From: Siphonodentalium dalli
Taxonomy: Eukaryota; Mollusca; Scaphopoda; Gadilida; Siphonodentaliidae
Reading direction: 5' to 3'
DNA: 64,000 nucleotides
NCBI GenBank assembly: GCA_032622095.1
Contig: CP136066.1
Location: forward strand, 155,333,152-155,397,151
In this document: one piece after another, positions 34,101-40,396 of the stretch
Numbering within the stretch: the first letter of the stretch is position 1
How the letters are laid out: each line of letters begins with the position of its first letter
Made by a program: the position numbers and the translations under genes
The notes under the pieces: model-generated
Told to the model about the DNA's origin: nothing
Seen by the model: only the letters and a program-made list of their open reading frames with translations
The model's database searches: none

Positions 34101-35227
34101 TTCGCTTTGACTAAAATGCGTGCATTTGATTGGTCAAGGCCCTTAGATACGCTTGGTAGCGACAATATCTATCAGTGGAGGGAAGTGTCGTTTCCCGCAT
34201 CACTGGGGGTAGTGATACCTTAAAAAGTTCGCAAACCAAGTCGAATATCCATGGGGCGAATTTACCCGGAATTTTATTTTGTCCACCAATCAAATCGCAA
34301 GAAATCACTTCCGTTTCTAGTGGTAACACAAGACGCCAAATCTCAGCGAAAAATGATCGCCGATTAAACAGCAAAATAGTACATTAATTTATTTGGGGAT
34401 AAAAGAATGTATTACATAACTATTCCACCATTAGTATTAGCATTTATCCAGCTTCGTGCCAATACTAATATGACATGGCAGTGGTCATGAGAGCATAGAA
34501 TTCACCTTTGTAGCGATTGTTTACTTTTCGAGTCGCCGGAGACCACAAATTCAGTGGCGAAGTTTGGGAACACCGCTTCGGAATTGCTATCGAATCGGAT
34601 TGCCTTTATGACAATACATGTTCTAGAATCGTTTTAAATAAGTGAAATTTACACCAGCAAGTACAGTTTAATAGTTTACGGGTGTGGTCTCTTGCTTTTG
34701 TGTAGTTGGAATATCGGAAACAGCGATTGAATGTGTGTTCATCTCGAACTTCCGGTCAGTCGCCCAATTTATTCTCGACCCAAATTCCCATTTCGATTAA
34801 AAGAGCAGCTGAGTCCAGACACAAATATCACTTGGGTAGTTTTACCATTTTAGTGTTTTTAATATAGTTTCTTTAAATAGAACTTGTTTAATCACCAACT
34901 AATATGCGGATTGTCGTAATTATAAGCAATCAACGTCGTTTTCGATGCATCTGTCGGCGTATAGAAGTGTCGGATGCCGAACTACATACTTTGTATAATT
35001 TCGCTTCGCGAAATTATACAGTATGTAATTCGGCATCCGACACTTCTATACGCCGACAGATGCATCGAAAACGACGTTGATTGCATATTTATGTTCTTTG
35101 ATTTTGATACTTTCTGACAGGATTGTGATTGATGATCATTTATTTTTCAGGTGCCAAAGTTAGGGGGGAGATTTATGAGGCATTTGAAAATATATATCCG
35201 ATTCTCAAAGGATTCAAGAAGCAGTGA
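3728..35227 (+). CDS. TBP: TATA-box-binding protein (TBP), seven coding exons
   Basis: TBP is the DNA-binding core of TFIID and also serves Pol I and Pol III (SL1, TFIIIB). Coding exons: 3728-3796, 5469-5653, 20941-21120, 21801-21864, 28749-28852, 31713-31807, 35151-35227. All introns are GT/AG and phases match, giving 774 nt and 257 residues. Residues 1-79 are a short Pro/Ser/Gly/Met-rich N-terminus with YGTGLTPQP near residue 18, as in many animal TBPs, but without the long polyQ of vertebrates. Residues 80-257 are the complete two-repeat saddle. The DNA-kinking phenylalanine pairs are present (F116/F133 and F207/F224). The N-terminal half has [20 protein letters not shown]; the C-terminal half has [19 protein letters not shown]. 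No stop or frameshift interrupts it. Introns make up over 97 percent of the 31.5-kb span, and intron 2 alone is 15.3 kb of nested transposons. Confidence 0.97.
3950..4200 (-). pseudogene. Fragment of a gag/ORF1-like basic protein, interrupted by poly-C/G
   Basis: Read on -, this part of TBP intron 1 encodes [14 protein letters not shown] followed by polar sequence, then a proline run made by the homopolymer at 4073-4111. The lysine-rich block plus TPSRRKR resembles KKKKKKSPSRKKRDAERLAAW in the open frame at 58506-59108. It is probably a decayed piece of the same retroelement-like ORF. The call rests on one short motif. Confidence 0.4.
4073..4111 (+). repeat. 39-base guanine homopolymer
   Basis: An uninterrupted run of G lies in TBP intron 1, about 280 bases after the first coding exon. 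It sits on the sense strand and could form G-quadruplexes in DNA or pre-mRNA. The exact length in an assembly is uncertain, because such runs are sequenced poorly. Confidence 0.9.
4964..5377. mobile_element. TTAACCC-type MITE with paired hairpin modules
   Basis: The left end reads TTAGCCCTTTCATGA and the right end TCATTGAAGGGTTAA, both near-copies of a TTAACCC terminus. Inside are palindromic modules built on GCATTCTCTTATATATG and its complement (5028-5100, 5121-5165, 5300-5330). It lies about 90 bases before TBP exon 2. Related copies are at 21360, 27340, 30291, 37322 and 40148. Confidence 0.75.
5469..5653 (+). CDS. TBP: TBP coding exon 2
   Basis: The exon encodes residues 24-84 plus two bases of codon 85. 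It is rich in Pro, Ser, Gly and Met and ends at IVPQL, the start of the saddle domain. Acceptor TTTGATTTCAG and donor GTAAGT flank it. Confidence 0.95.
5704..5921. mobile_element. TTAACCC-type MITE, CTATACTAAAT family
   Basis: The left end carries CTATACTAAATACTCATTGA and the right end TTTGGTATAGAATGGGTTAA. Better preserved relatives with TTAA at both ends are at 7113-7375, 35523-35760 and 38144-38394. No coding capacity. Confidence 0.65.
6054..6694. mobile_element. TTAA-flanked MITE, family 1, copy 2
   Basis: TTAA flanks both ends (6054-6057 and 6691-6694), and the termini are AGGGGTACTGTAC and GTACAGTACCCCT. The interior is closely similar to the copy at 1048-1681 over its whole length. 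The two copies lie in the same orientation on either side of TBP exons 1 and 2. Confidence 0.88.
6894..7107. mobile_element. Palindromic TA-flanked MITE, CAGTAATG family
   Basis: Nearly the whole element is one inverted repeat centred on AGCTCTCAGTGAGAGCT, so the transcript would fold into a long hairpin. The outer ends are TACAGTAATG and CATTACTGTA; a TA duplication with CAGT ends suggests Tc1/mariner mobilisation (inference). A second full copy is at 37517-37732, half a copy at 61482-61560, and pieces are built into the large palindrome at 47-54 kb. Confidence 0.85.
7113..7375. mobile_element. TTAACCC-type MITE, CTATACTAAAT family
   Basis: TTAAACCTTTCTATACTAAAT starts at 7113, and the other end reads ACGAG/CTCGTCAATGAGTATTAAG. 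The interior matches the copy at 38144-38394 in the same orientation. Confidence 0.7.
7747..8666 (+). mobile_element. tRNA-derived SINE with 13-bp target duplication
   Basis: A Pol III A box (TGGCTCAGTTGG, 7758-7769) and a B-box-like GGTTCAAAT (7819-7827) mark a tRNA-derived head. The 3' end reads GAAAGCGACATTAAACACCA, a tail style common in molluscan SINEs. The direct repeat TATTTCTTGATTG flanks it (7734-7746 and 8667-8679). At about 920 bp it is long for a SINE; the middle, with a GATA microsatellite near 7993, may contain another insertion. Confidence 0.8.
9254..9366 (+). repeat. Left terminal array of six TCGTACCC motifs
   Basis: Six units ending TTTCGTACCCT, ACTCGTACCC or ATCTCGTACCCT occur within 113 bases. 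Most are preceded by GTCA or GAGTCA. They mirror six inverted units at 19268-19391. Such clustered terminal motifs are usually transposase-binding sites; that role is inference. Confidence 0.85.
11362..11868. mobile_element. TTAA-flanked MITE, family 2, nested in the 10.15-kb element
   Basis: TTAA lies at both ends, with terminal inverted repeats AAGATACGGGCGGCGTT and AACGCCGCCCGTGCCTT. A subterminal ATAAACAGAAAGAATA is repeated inverted near the other end. A longer relative is at 36332-37151. Confidence 0.8.
12897..13446 (-). pseudogene. Broken gag/ORF1-like remnant
   Basis: Two antisense frames overlap near 13222. The upstream one ends in basic sequence [20 protein letters not shown]. The downstream one reads [10 protein letters not shown] and then a polar helical stretch [20 protein letters not shown]. 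The order (basic block, acidic/proline part with PEYI, terminal coiled-coil-like helix) parallels the intact 200-codon frame at 58506-59108, which has TPEYIEPEPS and a similar final helix. A frameshift separates the two parts. Its function is unknown; it is probably a retroelement structural protein. Confidence 0.5.
13673..13984. mobile_element. TTAA-flanked MITE, family 3
   Basis: TTAA flanks both ends. Terminal inverted repeats of about 60 bp begin AAGGTACTCAATCCGATCAG; the other end reads CTGATCCGATTGAGTACCTT. Both arms contain CTTTGGCTTCGGGGGTAA or its complement. A decayed piece of the same family lies near 14574-14690. It is inserted inside the 10.15-kb element and is therefore younger than it. 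Confidence 0.88.
14574..14690. repeat. Decayed fragment of MITE family 3
   Basis: It shares GATGGGTGGGTTCCTCGACT and the ACCACCGAAGCAAAGGAAAT/AGTAATTTGGGGGCG block with the inverted arm of the copy at 13673-13984. Confidence 0.6.
14720..16690 (+). repeat. Irregular array of AGTCAACTCGTACC motifs
   Basis: The motif AGTCAACTCGTACC (variants GTCATCTCGTACC, GTCAACTCATACC) recurs every 40-150 bases, always in the same orientation. Spacer pieces such as TATCATATTATTTTATGGAC and CGATTTCTATATATCGAGTC recur too, so this looks like a decayed higher-order satellite. A GGATA microsatellite sits at 16264-16285. Confidence 0.8.
16691..17585 (+). repeat. Tandem array, 156-bp unit, about six copies
   Basis: Unit starts were located at 16691, 16847, 17003, 17158, 17314 and 17470. 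Each unit holds two motif copies, AAGTCAACTCGTACCCTGAT and CTGAGTCATCTCGTACCCTC, joined by a shared spacer. Copies are nearly identical, implying recent expansion or homogenisation. Confidence 0.92.
17881..18560 (+). repeat. Tandem array, 198-bp unit, about four copies
   Basis: Units begin with CTTCGAGTTTATCATATTAT at 17881, 18079, 18277 and 18475. Each contains CGAGTCAACTCGTACCCTAA and AACTAAGTCAACTCATATAC. It is a second, independent higher-order expansion of the same motif. Confidence 0.9.
19268..19391 (-). repeat. Right terminal array of six inverted TCGTACCC motifs
   Basis: Six units of the form GGGTACGANNTGACT lie in the opposite orientation to all the internal copies. They mirror the six units at 9254-9366 and define the right end of the 10.15-kb element. 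Confidence 0.85.
19656..20727. mobile_element. 1.07-kb element with CAGGGCCTGA ends
   Basis: The ends read CAGGGCCTGACCCAG and CTGGATCAGGCCCTG, inverted with one mismatch. A 5-bp repeat, CATGA, flanks it (19651-19655 and 20728-20732). The CAGGG start recalls hAT, but an 8-bp duplication is not seen, so the superfamily is open. It contains a T-rich tract near 19760 and hairpins near 20590-20690. It is nested in the right arm of the hAT-like element. Confidence 0.7.
20941..21120 (+). CDS. TBP: TBP coding exon 3
   Basis: The exon encodes residues 85-144 and part of 145, the bulk of the first saddle repeat. It includes [20 protein letters not shown] and [15 protein letters not shown], with both DNA-intercalating phenylalanines. 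Acceptor AATATTTCAG and donor GTAATT. Confidence 0.97.
21360..21476. mobile_element. Short TTAACCC-type MITE copy
   Basis: The ends are TTAAACCCATCCATGACTGG and AAGGGTTAA. The hairpin core is reduced to one GACTCGCATAAATAATGC arm. It lies in TBP intron 3. Confidence 0.6.
21801..21864 (+). CDS. TBP: TBP coding exon 4
   Basis: The exon encodes [20 protein letters not shown] and one further Ala, completing the long helix of the first repeat. It ends in phase 0 before donor GTAAGT. Confidence 0.95.
22155..24340. mobile_element. 2.19-kb element with long inverted ends and 5-bp duplication
   Basis: Both ends begin AGTGTGGTCGTTG and stay similar for about 200 bases, through ATAAATTGGATACAAGCTGA and ATCCAAGATGGCGTCCA. 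The repeat ATAAT flanks both sides (22150-22154 and 24341-24345). The interior has only short unrelated frames, so it is non-autonomous. It occupies a third of TBP intron 4. The superfamily was not assigned. Confidence 0.78.
25179..26546. mobile_element. Element with GGTGCCAAATAAA ends and AATAAACGTG subterminal motifs
   Basis: The ends are GGTGCCAAATAAAAGTGC and its inverse, GCACGTTTATTTGGCACC. Each end region repeats AATAAAnGTGCTGG or AATAAACGTGATGG several times. No clear target duplication was seen. The motif style is shared with the smaller element at 60512-60939. Confidence 0.65.
26547..27339. other. TBP intron 4 sequence without recognised features
   Basis: AT-rich sequence with a small triplication of TTTATGTGAATA near 26789. 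No exon or element boundary was supported. Confidence 0.4.
27340..27677. mobile_element. TTAACCC MITE with double hairpin core
   Basis: TTAA lies at both ends, with TIRs TTAACCCTTTACCCAACA and TGTTGGGTAAAGGGTTAA. The core has two tandem palindromes based on GCCAATGCATTCTCTTATAT, separated by about 15 bases. The whole core is itself an inverted repeat. Confidence 0.85.
27855..28720. mobile_element. Truncated CAGGGACCAGCC hAT-like copy, interrupted
   Basis: CAGGGACCAGCCTAGAGGGC starts the copy, which then follows the reverse of the element at 33196-34082. It is split by a separate repeat at about 28090-28615. It ends within AATCTGGTTGTTGTG without the other terminus, only about 30 bases before TBP exon 5. 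Confidence 0.65.
28090..28615. mobile_element. TATACCCCCAC repeat inserted in the hAT-like copy
   Basis: It starts TTATACCCCCACTTTCGAAG and ends near GAGTGCACACCTCTTG. A CCGTCCGTC stretch is followed by two tandem segments sharing ATGAACCGATTTCAATAATT and TTTGACTTAGAAAATTTTG. The interrupted host sequence resumes on the far side, which defines the insertion. The repeat class is unknown. Confidence 0.6.
28749..28852 (+). CDS. TBP: TBP coding exon 5
   Basis: The exon encodes residues 167-200 and part of 201, including [20 protein letters not shown], the start of the second saddle repeat. Acceptor TATTTGCAG and donor GTAAAA. Confidence 0.96.
28853..30290. other. TBP intron 5, first half
   Basis: No gene or bounded repeat could be supported. 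Open frames here are short and lack splice context. Confidence 0.4.
30291..30532. mobile_element. TTAACCC MITE with different outer arms, same core
   Basis: TTAACCCCTTTGAGTGCCAG and its inverse, CTGGCACTCAAAGGGTTAA, form the ends. The core is the GCCAATGCATTCTCTTATAT palindrome also found at 27340-27677, where the outer arms differ in sequence. Confidence 0.85.
30960..31490. repeat. CCGTCCGTC-type repeat with two internal tandem units
   Basis: CCTCCGAAAAATTTATTTTT opens it and TTTTTCGGGGGACACTG closes it as a loose inverted end. Two units of about 180 bp share CAACATGTATATAGATGACG and CTTCATnGTGTAATCA. The CCGTCCGT and GACTTAGAAAATT blocks recall the repeat at 28090-28615. Confidence 0.55.
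31713..31807 (+). CDS. TBP: TBP coding exon 6
   Basis: The exon encodes residues 202-232 with split codons at both ends, including [20 protein letters not shown] and [11 protein letters not shown]. It carries the second phenylalanine pair (F207, F224). Confidence 0.97.
31875..32003. mobile_element. 129-bp palindromic MITE
   Basis: Terminal inverted repeats CAAGCCGTGAAATAGTGTGC and GCACACTATTTCAAGGCTTG differ by one base. Internal arms share CTCTGGGG and GATGCTA. Parts of the family recur at 41060-41160 and in both arms of the large palindrome (50320-50370, 50968-51010). Confidence 0.75.
32004..33187. other. TBP intron 6, no recognised gene
   Basis: AT-rich sequence with a right half-copy of the CTATACTAAAT MITE near 33060-33173, ending CCATTTAGTATAATAAGGGT. 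Nothing else was supported. Confidence 0.4.
33196..34082. mobile_element. 887-bp hAT-like element, CAGGGACCAGCC family
   Basis: The ends are CAGGGACCAGCC and GGCTGGTCCCTG. A perfect 8-bp duplication, TGTATAAT, flanks it (33188-33195, 34083-34090). Subterminal TTCGCCCT/AGGGCGAA motifs are repeated at both ends. It has no transposase. Confidence 0.88.
34926..35084. repeat. 159-bp near-perfect palindrome just before the last TBP exon
   Basis: The arms run GCAATCAACGTCGTTTTCGA to TCGAAAACGACGTTGATTGC around a TTC loop at 35005-35007. Only a few mismatches and a short indel separate the arms. It ends 66 bases before the exon, so the pre-mRNA hairpin would sit next to the branch-point region. Confidence 0.9.
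35151..35227 (+). CDS. TBP: TBP coding exon 7, with stop
   Basis: The exon encodes residues 234-257 ([20 protein letters not shown], then FKKQ) and the TGA stop at 35225-35227, the usual TBP C-terminus. Acceptor TTATTTTTCAG. Confidence 0.97.
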
Positions 35228-35522
35228 TCATCGGAGTAATTATGGGAGCAACGTTGCTGATAATCTTATCACTTGGCCCTGGAGTGATGTTGACATAGTT
35301 ACAAGGGCAAAGGTGCTGACATTTTGAGAAATCAGTGAATCTTATGTCAAGTAGCCCTTGATGTTCAGATGTCATCCAGTGGTTCTCGAAGAGTCACTAT
35401 GTGTCAAACTTTCACGACAAGGAAGCTGGCACTTAACTAAATGGGTGATAGTAATGTCAAGCAGACAGTTGACAAATTTACTGGAAGGGTGCTGGCATTT
35501 ACAGATAGCAATGATTCTAATG

Positions 35523-35760
35523 TTAACCTTTTCTATACTAAATACTCATTGACAAGTAGTTATCCCTTAGGAAATGTGCAGATAATAAGTTGTTAACTTA
35601 TTATCTGAACATTTCCCACCAATGAATAGGATTTCTTCTGCTCTTCTGTTCTCTGTCATTGTTCATATTTCCTGAATATTTCCCTCCATTGACGAATGAC
35701 CATTCCAATGTATAATTTTATGACTTATTGGGAGAATCCAATTAGTATAGAATGGGTTAA
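35523..35760. mobile_element. TTAACCC MITE, CTATACTAAAT family, near-full copy
   Basis: TTAACCTTTTCTATACTAAAT and TAGTATAGAATGGGTTAA are the ends, with TTAA on each side. It contains a GATAATAAGTTGTTAACTTA palindrome. It lies 300 bases past the TBP stop and may fall within the 3' UTR. Confidence 0.8.
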
Positions 35761-35961
35761 CAACCCTGGTTAGCATGCTGATATTCCTCAGCTCATTAGC
35801 CAGTGACTGGATCAGCCCTCATAATTGGCTACGGCAATCAGAAATGCCAAAGCCATTTGCTGAATCAAATTGGGCCATGGCAAAGTGGTTGCCGTAGCAG
35901 ATTTCTGAAGCCAAACAATCTGAATTAAGAGGGCTGCTGGTTTATATATACTCTGTTATCT

Positions 35962-36185
35962 CTCTCTTTTCTAAATTCTCCTTGACAAGTAATTTCGTAG
36001 AAAAATGTTTGTTGAACTTATTGTCTGAACATTTCCCACCAATTGTTCTGCACTTGTATTGTCAATTTTTCTGTTTGTCGTCTGCTTATATTTCCTGAAC
36101 ATCCCTCCAGATGAACAATTGACCATAGCAATGTATACAATGTATAACTGATGGGAGACTCCATTTCGTAAAGAATAGTGTGTTA
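35962..36185. mobile_element. Degenerate CTATACTAAAT MITE copy
   Basis: It shares CTCCTTGACAAGTAAT, TTATTGTCTGAACATTTCCC and GGGAGACTCCATTTCGTAAA with the family but has lost clean TTAA ends. Confidence 0.5.
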
Positions 36186-36331
36186 CCAAGCCATTTGCCT
36201 GCTGTTGCACACTTGACTTGCACACATACACACCCACTAGTGTAGTTCATTGATGACTTGATATGACAACAGATATGTCCTAAGATAACCAATCTTCCAT
36301 ACAAATTATTACTTTCCACAGTATTGATATA

Positions 36332-37151
36332 TTAAAGGGACAGGCAGCCTTCGTTGTAGGCTATAATCTAGAAATAACATTTATCAAATTATGATAATTT
36401 CTTCAAGAATATACTACATGTAAGTATTGCATAATGATGATGTGAATGCGATGTTATTAACAAAACATGCTTTGTGTCAGAGAAAATGCAGTTCGAGTTT
36501 TGTTTAGTTTCTTGCAAAAAGAGCAGTGAATTGCTTATAAGTAAAGTCACGATATTGCGTCATTTCCTTATTTAGATTCTCGCACATTATACGTCTTGTA
36601 AAACCCCTAATTTGGTGCGTCTACAACTTACAATAATATAGTAAATTCTTTATTTGGTATGTATTACCATATATAGGTGAGAGAAAATACTTACTGGATT
36701 GAAAAATATTCATCTCTTTGCAAGAACAATTATATTATGTGCACGTTTTCTGTCTGATAATTTCCCAATCATGAAGTAACATGGATTAGCTGGATTTTGA
36801 ACTGACAGCGGGTAGAATGGGTTGATTAAAATAAGATTTGGTGTGATTTGAATGCGATTGTTGATGGTGCCAATAATTTTATCTACGCCTTCCACAGCAC
36901 AACAAAACATTTTCATTGGTCGATCTGGTAGTTTCGAGTGTTTGTCTATAAACAAATGGTTCTGTAACTTTTTTGATGTTTGTTTACATAACAAAGCATA
37001 CACACGTGACAATAATATGCACTGTATTCAATATATATGATTGGTATAAGAACAACATCTGTCTATTATATAATATTCTTTCTGTTTATTGCGGGTTTAG
37101 TGAATGTGGCTATTTTAACATACCCACCGCGAAGGCCGCCCGTATCTTTAA
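36332..37151. mobile_element. TTAA-flanked MITE, family 2, long copy
   Basis: TTAA lies at both ends, with termini AAGGGACAGGCAGCCTTCG and CGAAGGCCGCCCGTATCTT. The right end shares TATTCTTTCTGTTTAT and GCCGCCCGT with the element at 11362-11868. Confidence 0.75.
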
Positions 37152-37321
37152 CATTGATGTTATGGGATGTTTGACATACTCAACTGACATTAAGGTACAA
37201 ATATTTCACATTTTATCCATGAAAGTTAATTCCGGAGTATGCTTGTATCAGCTTCATAGTCATTTTTACTGAATTAAAAAAAAGACAATCAAGAGGTTGC
37301 TTCCGCCCAATGTTTTGAGTG

Positions 37322-37514
37322 TTATTCCTTTCATGACTGGATGTTCCTGAATTTTTTTTAAAACCCTTTGCCAATGCATTCTCTTATATATGCTGGTCTC
37401 CCATAGGGAGCCTCGCACATATAAGAAAACACATTGGCCTAACAATATATACCTTGACCTTGTAAGCCAGCGCATATGCTGCACTGATACAGCTCCCATC
37501 ATGGAAAGGGTTAA
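37322..37514. mobile_element. TTAACCC-type MITE, GCATTCTCTTATATATG core
   Basis: The left end TTATTCCTTTCATGACTGGA is degenerate; the right end CCCATCATGGAAAGGGTTAA is intact. It is immediately followed by the TA-flanked MITE at 37517. Confidence 0.7.
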
Positions 37515-37516
37515 AG

Positions 37517-37732
37517 TACAGTAATGCCCTAAGTAATCGACTCCTTAACCACAGCAGAATTATGGGTAACTTTTCAGGATTTAGTAAGAAATATGGCTTA
37601 TTGCCATTCATCGGAAAGCTCTCAGTGAGAGCTTTCCAATGAATGGCAACAAACCATATTTCCAACTAAATCCTGAAAGTTACCCATAATTCTGCTGTGG
37701 TAAAGGAGTTGATTATTTAGGGCATTACTGTA
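37517..37732. mobile_element. Palindromic TA-flanked MITE, second full copy
   Basis: TACAGTAATGCCCTAA and TTAGGGCATTACTGTA are the ends. The body is a single long inverted repeat centred on AGCTCTCAGTGAGAGCT, matching the copy at 6894-7107. Confidence 0.88.
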
Positions 37733-38143
37733 TGTGCAAAGAGAGGTGTGGCTTTGTGTTTATCCTTTGTCGACGTCTATCATAATCAATGTAATTTGCT
37801 GGTGAAGACAAAGAGAACATGTTCTGGCATGCTTAATACCACAGTGCTAATAGCAGCTTAAGATCTTGCTCTTAATTGCAAATTTTTCACCTAATCCTAA
37901 GAATTAACTCCTCTGACTTTAATTCAAGGTCAGAATAGTGAAACACATTTCTCTGGTTAGACAATTATTTTTCTTTACTTTTTTCAAATATCAATTATGT
38001 TCCTCAAATTCCTTGTTTATGCAAACATTACTCAGTCTTTTGGAGTACTATATTATTTTTAGTCTTGAGTGTCAACTCTATTTTTTACAAGAATAGTTTT
38101 GTCCAGTCAAATTTGTGACATGTCTGTTGTAAGGATCATATGC

Positions 38144-38394
38144 TTAACTCTTTCTTTACTGAATGGATTCTCCAACCCAGCTATAAAAATAGATGTTGGA
38201 TTTGTCTATTACTCATTTGGAGGGGTGTTCATGAAAAATGAGCAGACAACAGTATGACAAAAAGATATTAGTGCAGAAAGAGTCATATTTTTTGGTGGGA
38301 AATGTGCAGATAATAAGGTCGTTTGTTGAACTATTATCTAAACATTTCCTAAGGGAACGACTCGTCAATGAGTATTTAGTATAGACAGGGTTAA
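38144..38394. mobile_element. TTAACCC-type MITE, CTATACTAAAT family, reverse copy
   Basis: TTAACTCTTTCTTTACTGAA and TTTAGTATAGACAGGGTTAA form the ends. The interior matches the reverse of 35523-35760. Confidence 0.75.
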
Positions 38395-38892
38395 AGCCAC
38401 ATGGCAGTTTGCACTCCAAAATACACCTAATAAAATTGTTTTTTTAATTTTTCCCGGTATTGAAATGGTTGTTAAATACCTTTCTACCTTTTCTACGAAC
38501 ATTACATTGTATATGTCCCAGAAAGACACATTGATGTCATACAAAATACAACTTCAAACACAAAAATTGGGCCCCAAACAAATCCTGTGCCATTTGTATT
38601 CATTGAATGAATATCTAGAATCGGAAACGGAATAATGCTTAACTTCCCGAAAAGATATCTTCTCAACATGAAGCTAATTAAAAACATGCACTGCTTTCTC
38701 TTAATTTTAATCATCAAAATTATTAAGTACCATAAATGTTTCAGAGCAACAACAGCTCTAGAATTTCTTCACATTGTGCAATTGTTATGCGACCACTGAT
38801 TAAAAAAATTTAACCGGCACAATTCAAACGTTCTTATAAAATTTACCAAAAATATATAAGAAACAAATCGCCACGTATTTTCAATGCTATAT

Positions 38893-40039
38893 TAGTGCTG
38901 GGCGGTATTTCGGTATACCGATTATAGTCGGTAAGATTTTCAATACCGTTACCGTTACCGTCATTCTTTCCCATAATCGGTAAACCTTGAAGACGGTATT
39001 ATCGCGGTTACATATCATACAGGCCCATTACCGAGTATATTGTGGTTTTCGGGATACAAAGAAATTACTTCATTTCTTTACACCGTATTTCATCGAAATC
39101 ACAATTAAGAGGTAGCGAGTTTGTGTCAGGAGACAGCGTTGCTGTAAATTGGGCTGGAGTAGCTACTAGCGTTGCGGATTCTGTTTACCATGTCATCCCC
39201 GAAATTGCCGCGAATATATTTCAAGACTTACGTTGTGTGCCCCATGCACGTGCTGATCGACAATTTTAAAATGACCAGTCCGTTTCAATGATTGGCGTGT
39301 GCAAGTTTATGTCATTTCCAAACAAAATGTATTCCTTCCCCACCTGGGACAAAATCCAGCCCAACATTATATTGCAAGGTATGATTGCATCATTCTGCGC
39401 TATTTTTAATCGACTGCATGCATGGGGCAGCTCATTATTTCAGGGGTGTTAGCGAGTGGGAATAATTGATCACATTCATAAACCTGGATTTAAAAGTATG
39501 ATTTATAATAATGCAACGGTAAGTCAATAATATTTCTAGAAGTTAAATACTTTGGAAGTAATACACTTCATTTCCCGGCATTTAATAAAATCATTGTACT
39601 TATTCTTAAGTTATTCACACCCGGCGGAACATTCCAATATCAACGTCACAGCACGTGCTCTGCAAGTCGGCACTGTCAGTTGGGGATTGTTTCAAAGCTC
39701 TTGGTGTATCCAACTTCGCTGAATGATGCTTGCATTAAGTTGTATAAATCGCAATTATTACCTGTATTTAAGATCAGCTCATGAATCCATGCATGCAGAT
39801 AATGATACATTCATTGATTGCATTCCATAATTTAATAAAACGGAGCGTAAATTTCCTTATTTTATGTAATCTGTGTAGCGATTCGATTTCCCTCCATAAA
39901 TAGTGGACCTGTGTACCAAACGAATGCTACTAAACGGGGGGTCTTAAGGGATTAGTTTAAATAATCGGTAATACCGTATACCGCGGTATTATTTTAGGAT
40001 TACCGCGGTATTTTTATGGTTAAATACCGCCCAGCACTA
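38893..40039. mobile_element. 1.15-kb hAT-like element with TAGTGCTGGGCGG ends
   Basis: The ends are TAGTGCTGGGCGGTATTT and AAATACCGCCCAGCACTA. The perfect 8-bp duplication TGCTATAT flanks it (38885-38892, 40040-40047). Subterminal regions repeat GGTAATACCG-type motifs. No transposase. The termini and duplication are typical of hAT. Confidence 0.9.
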
Positions 40040-40147
40040 TGCTATATCGACAAACTTGTTCGGAAATCTTACATGTAGGTATGTTTTGAAATACCTCTTA
40101 CTAAATTATGTGTACATAATGGTGGGGTTCGAACAAGCCATGTCCGT

Positions 40148-40396
40148 TTAACCCTTCCGTGATTGGAGCTTCCTGAAGTTTTGCGGAAACCGTGTGCCAA
40201 TGCATTCTCTTATATATGTGAGTCTCCCATTGCGAGCATCACATATATAAGAGAATAAATTGGCTTAACAATATTTACCTTGAACTTGTAAGCCAGTGCA
40301 TTCTCTTATAAATGCGAGGCTTGCATATATAAGAGAATGCACTGGCACAGGATCTTTAATGCTGCACCAGCGCAGCTCCCATCATGAAAGGGTTAA
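40148..40396. mobile_element. TTAACCC MITE with ATGACTGGAGC-type arms
   Basis: TTAACCCTTCCGTGATTGGA and TCCCATCATGAAAGGGTTAA are the ends. The core carries two GCATTCTCTTATATATG/CATATATAAGAGAATGC palindromes. Same layout as 4964-5377 without its central insertion. Confidence 0.85.
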
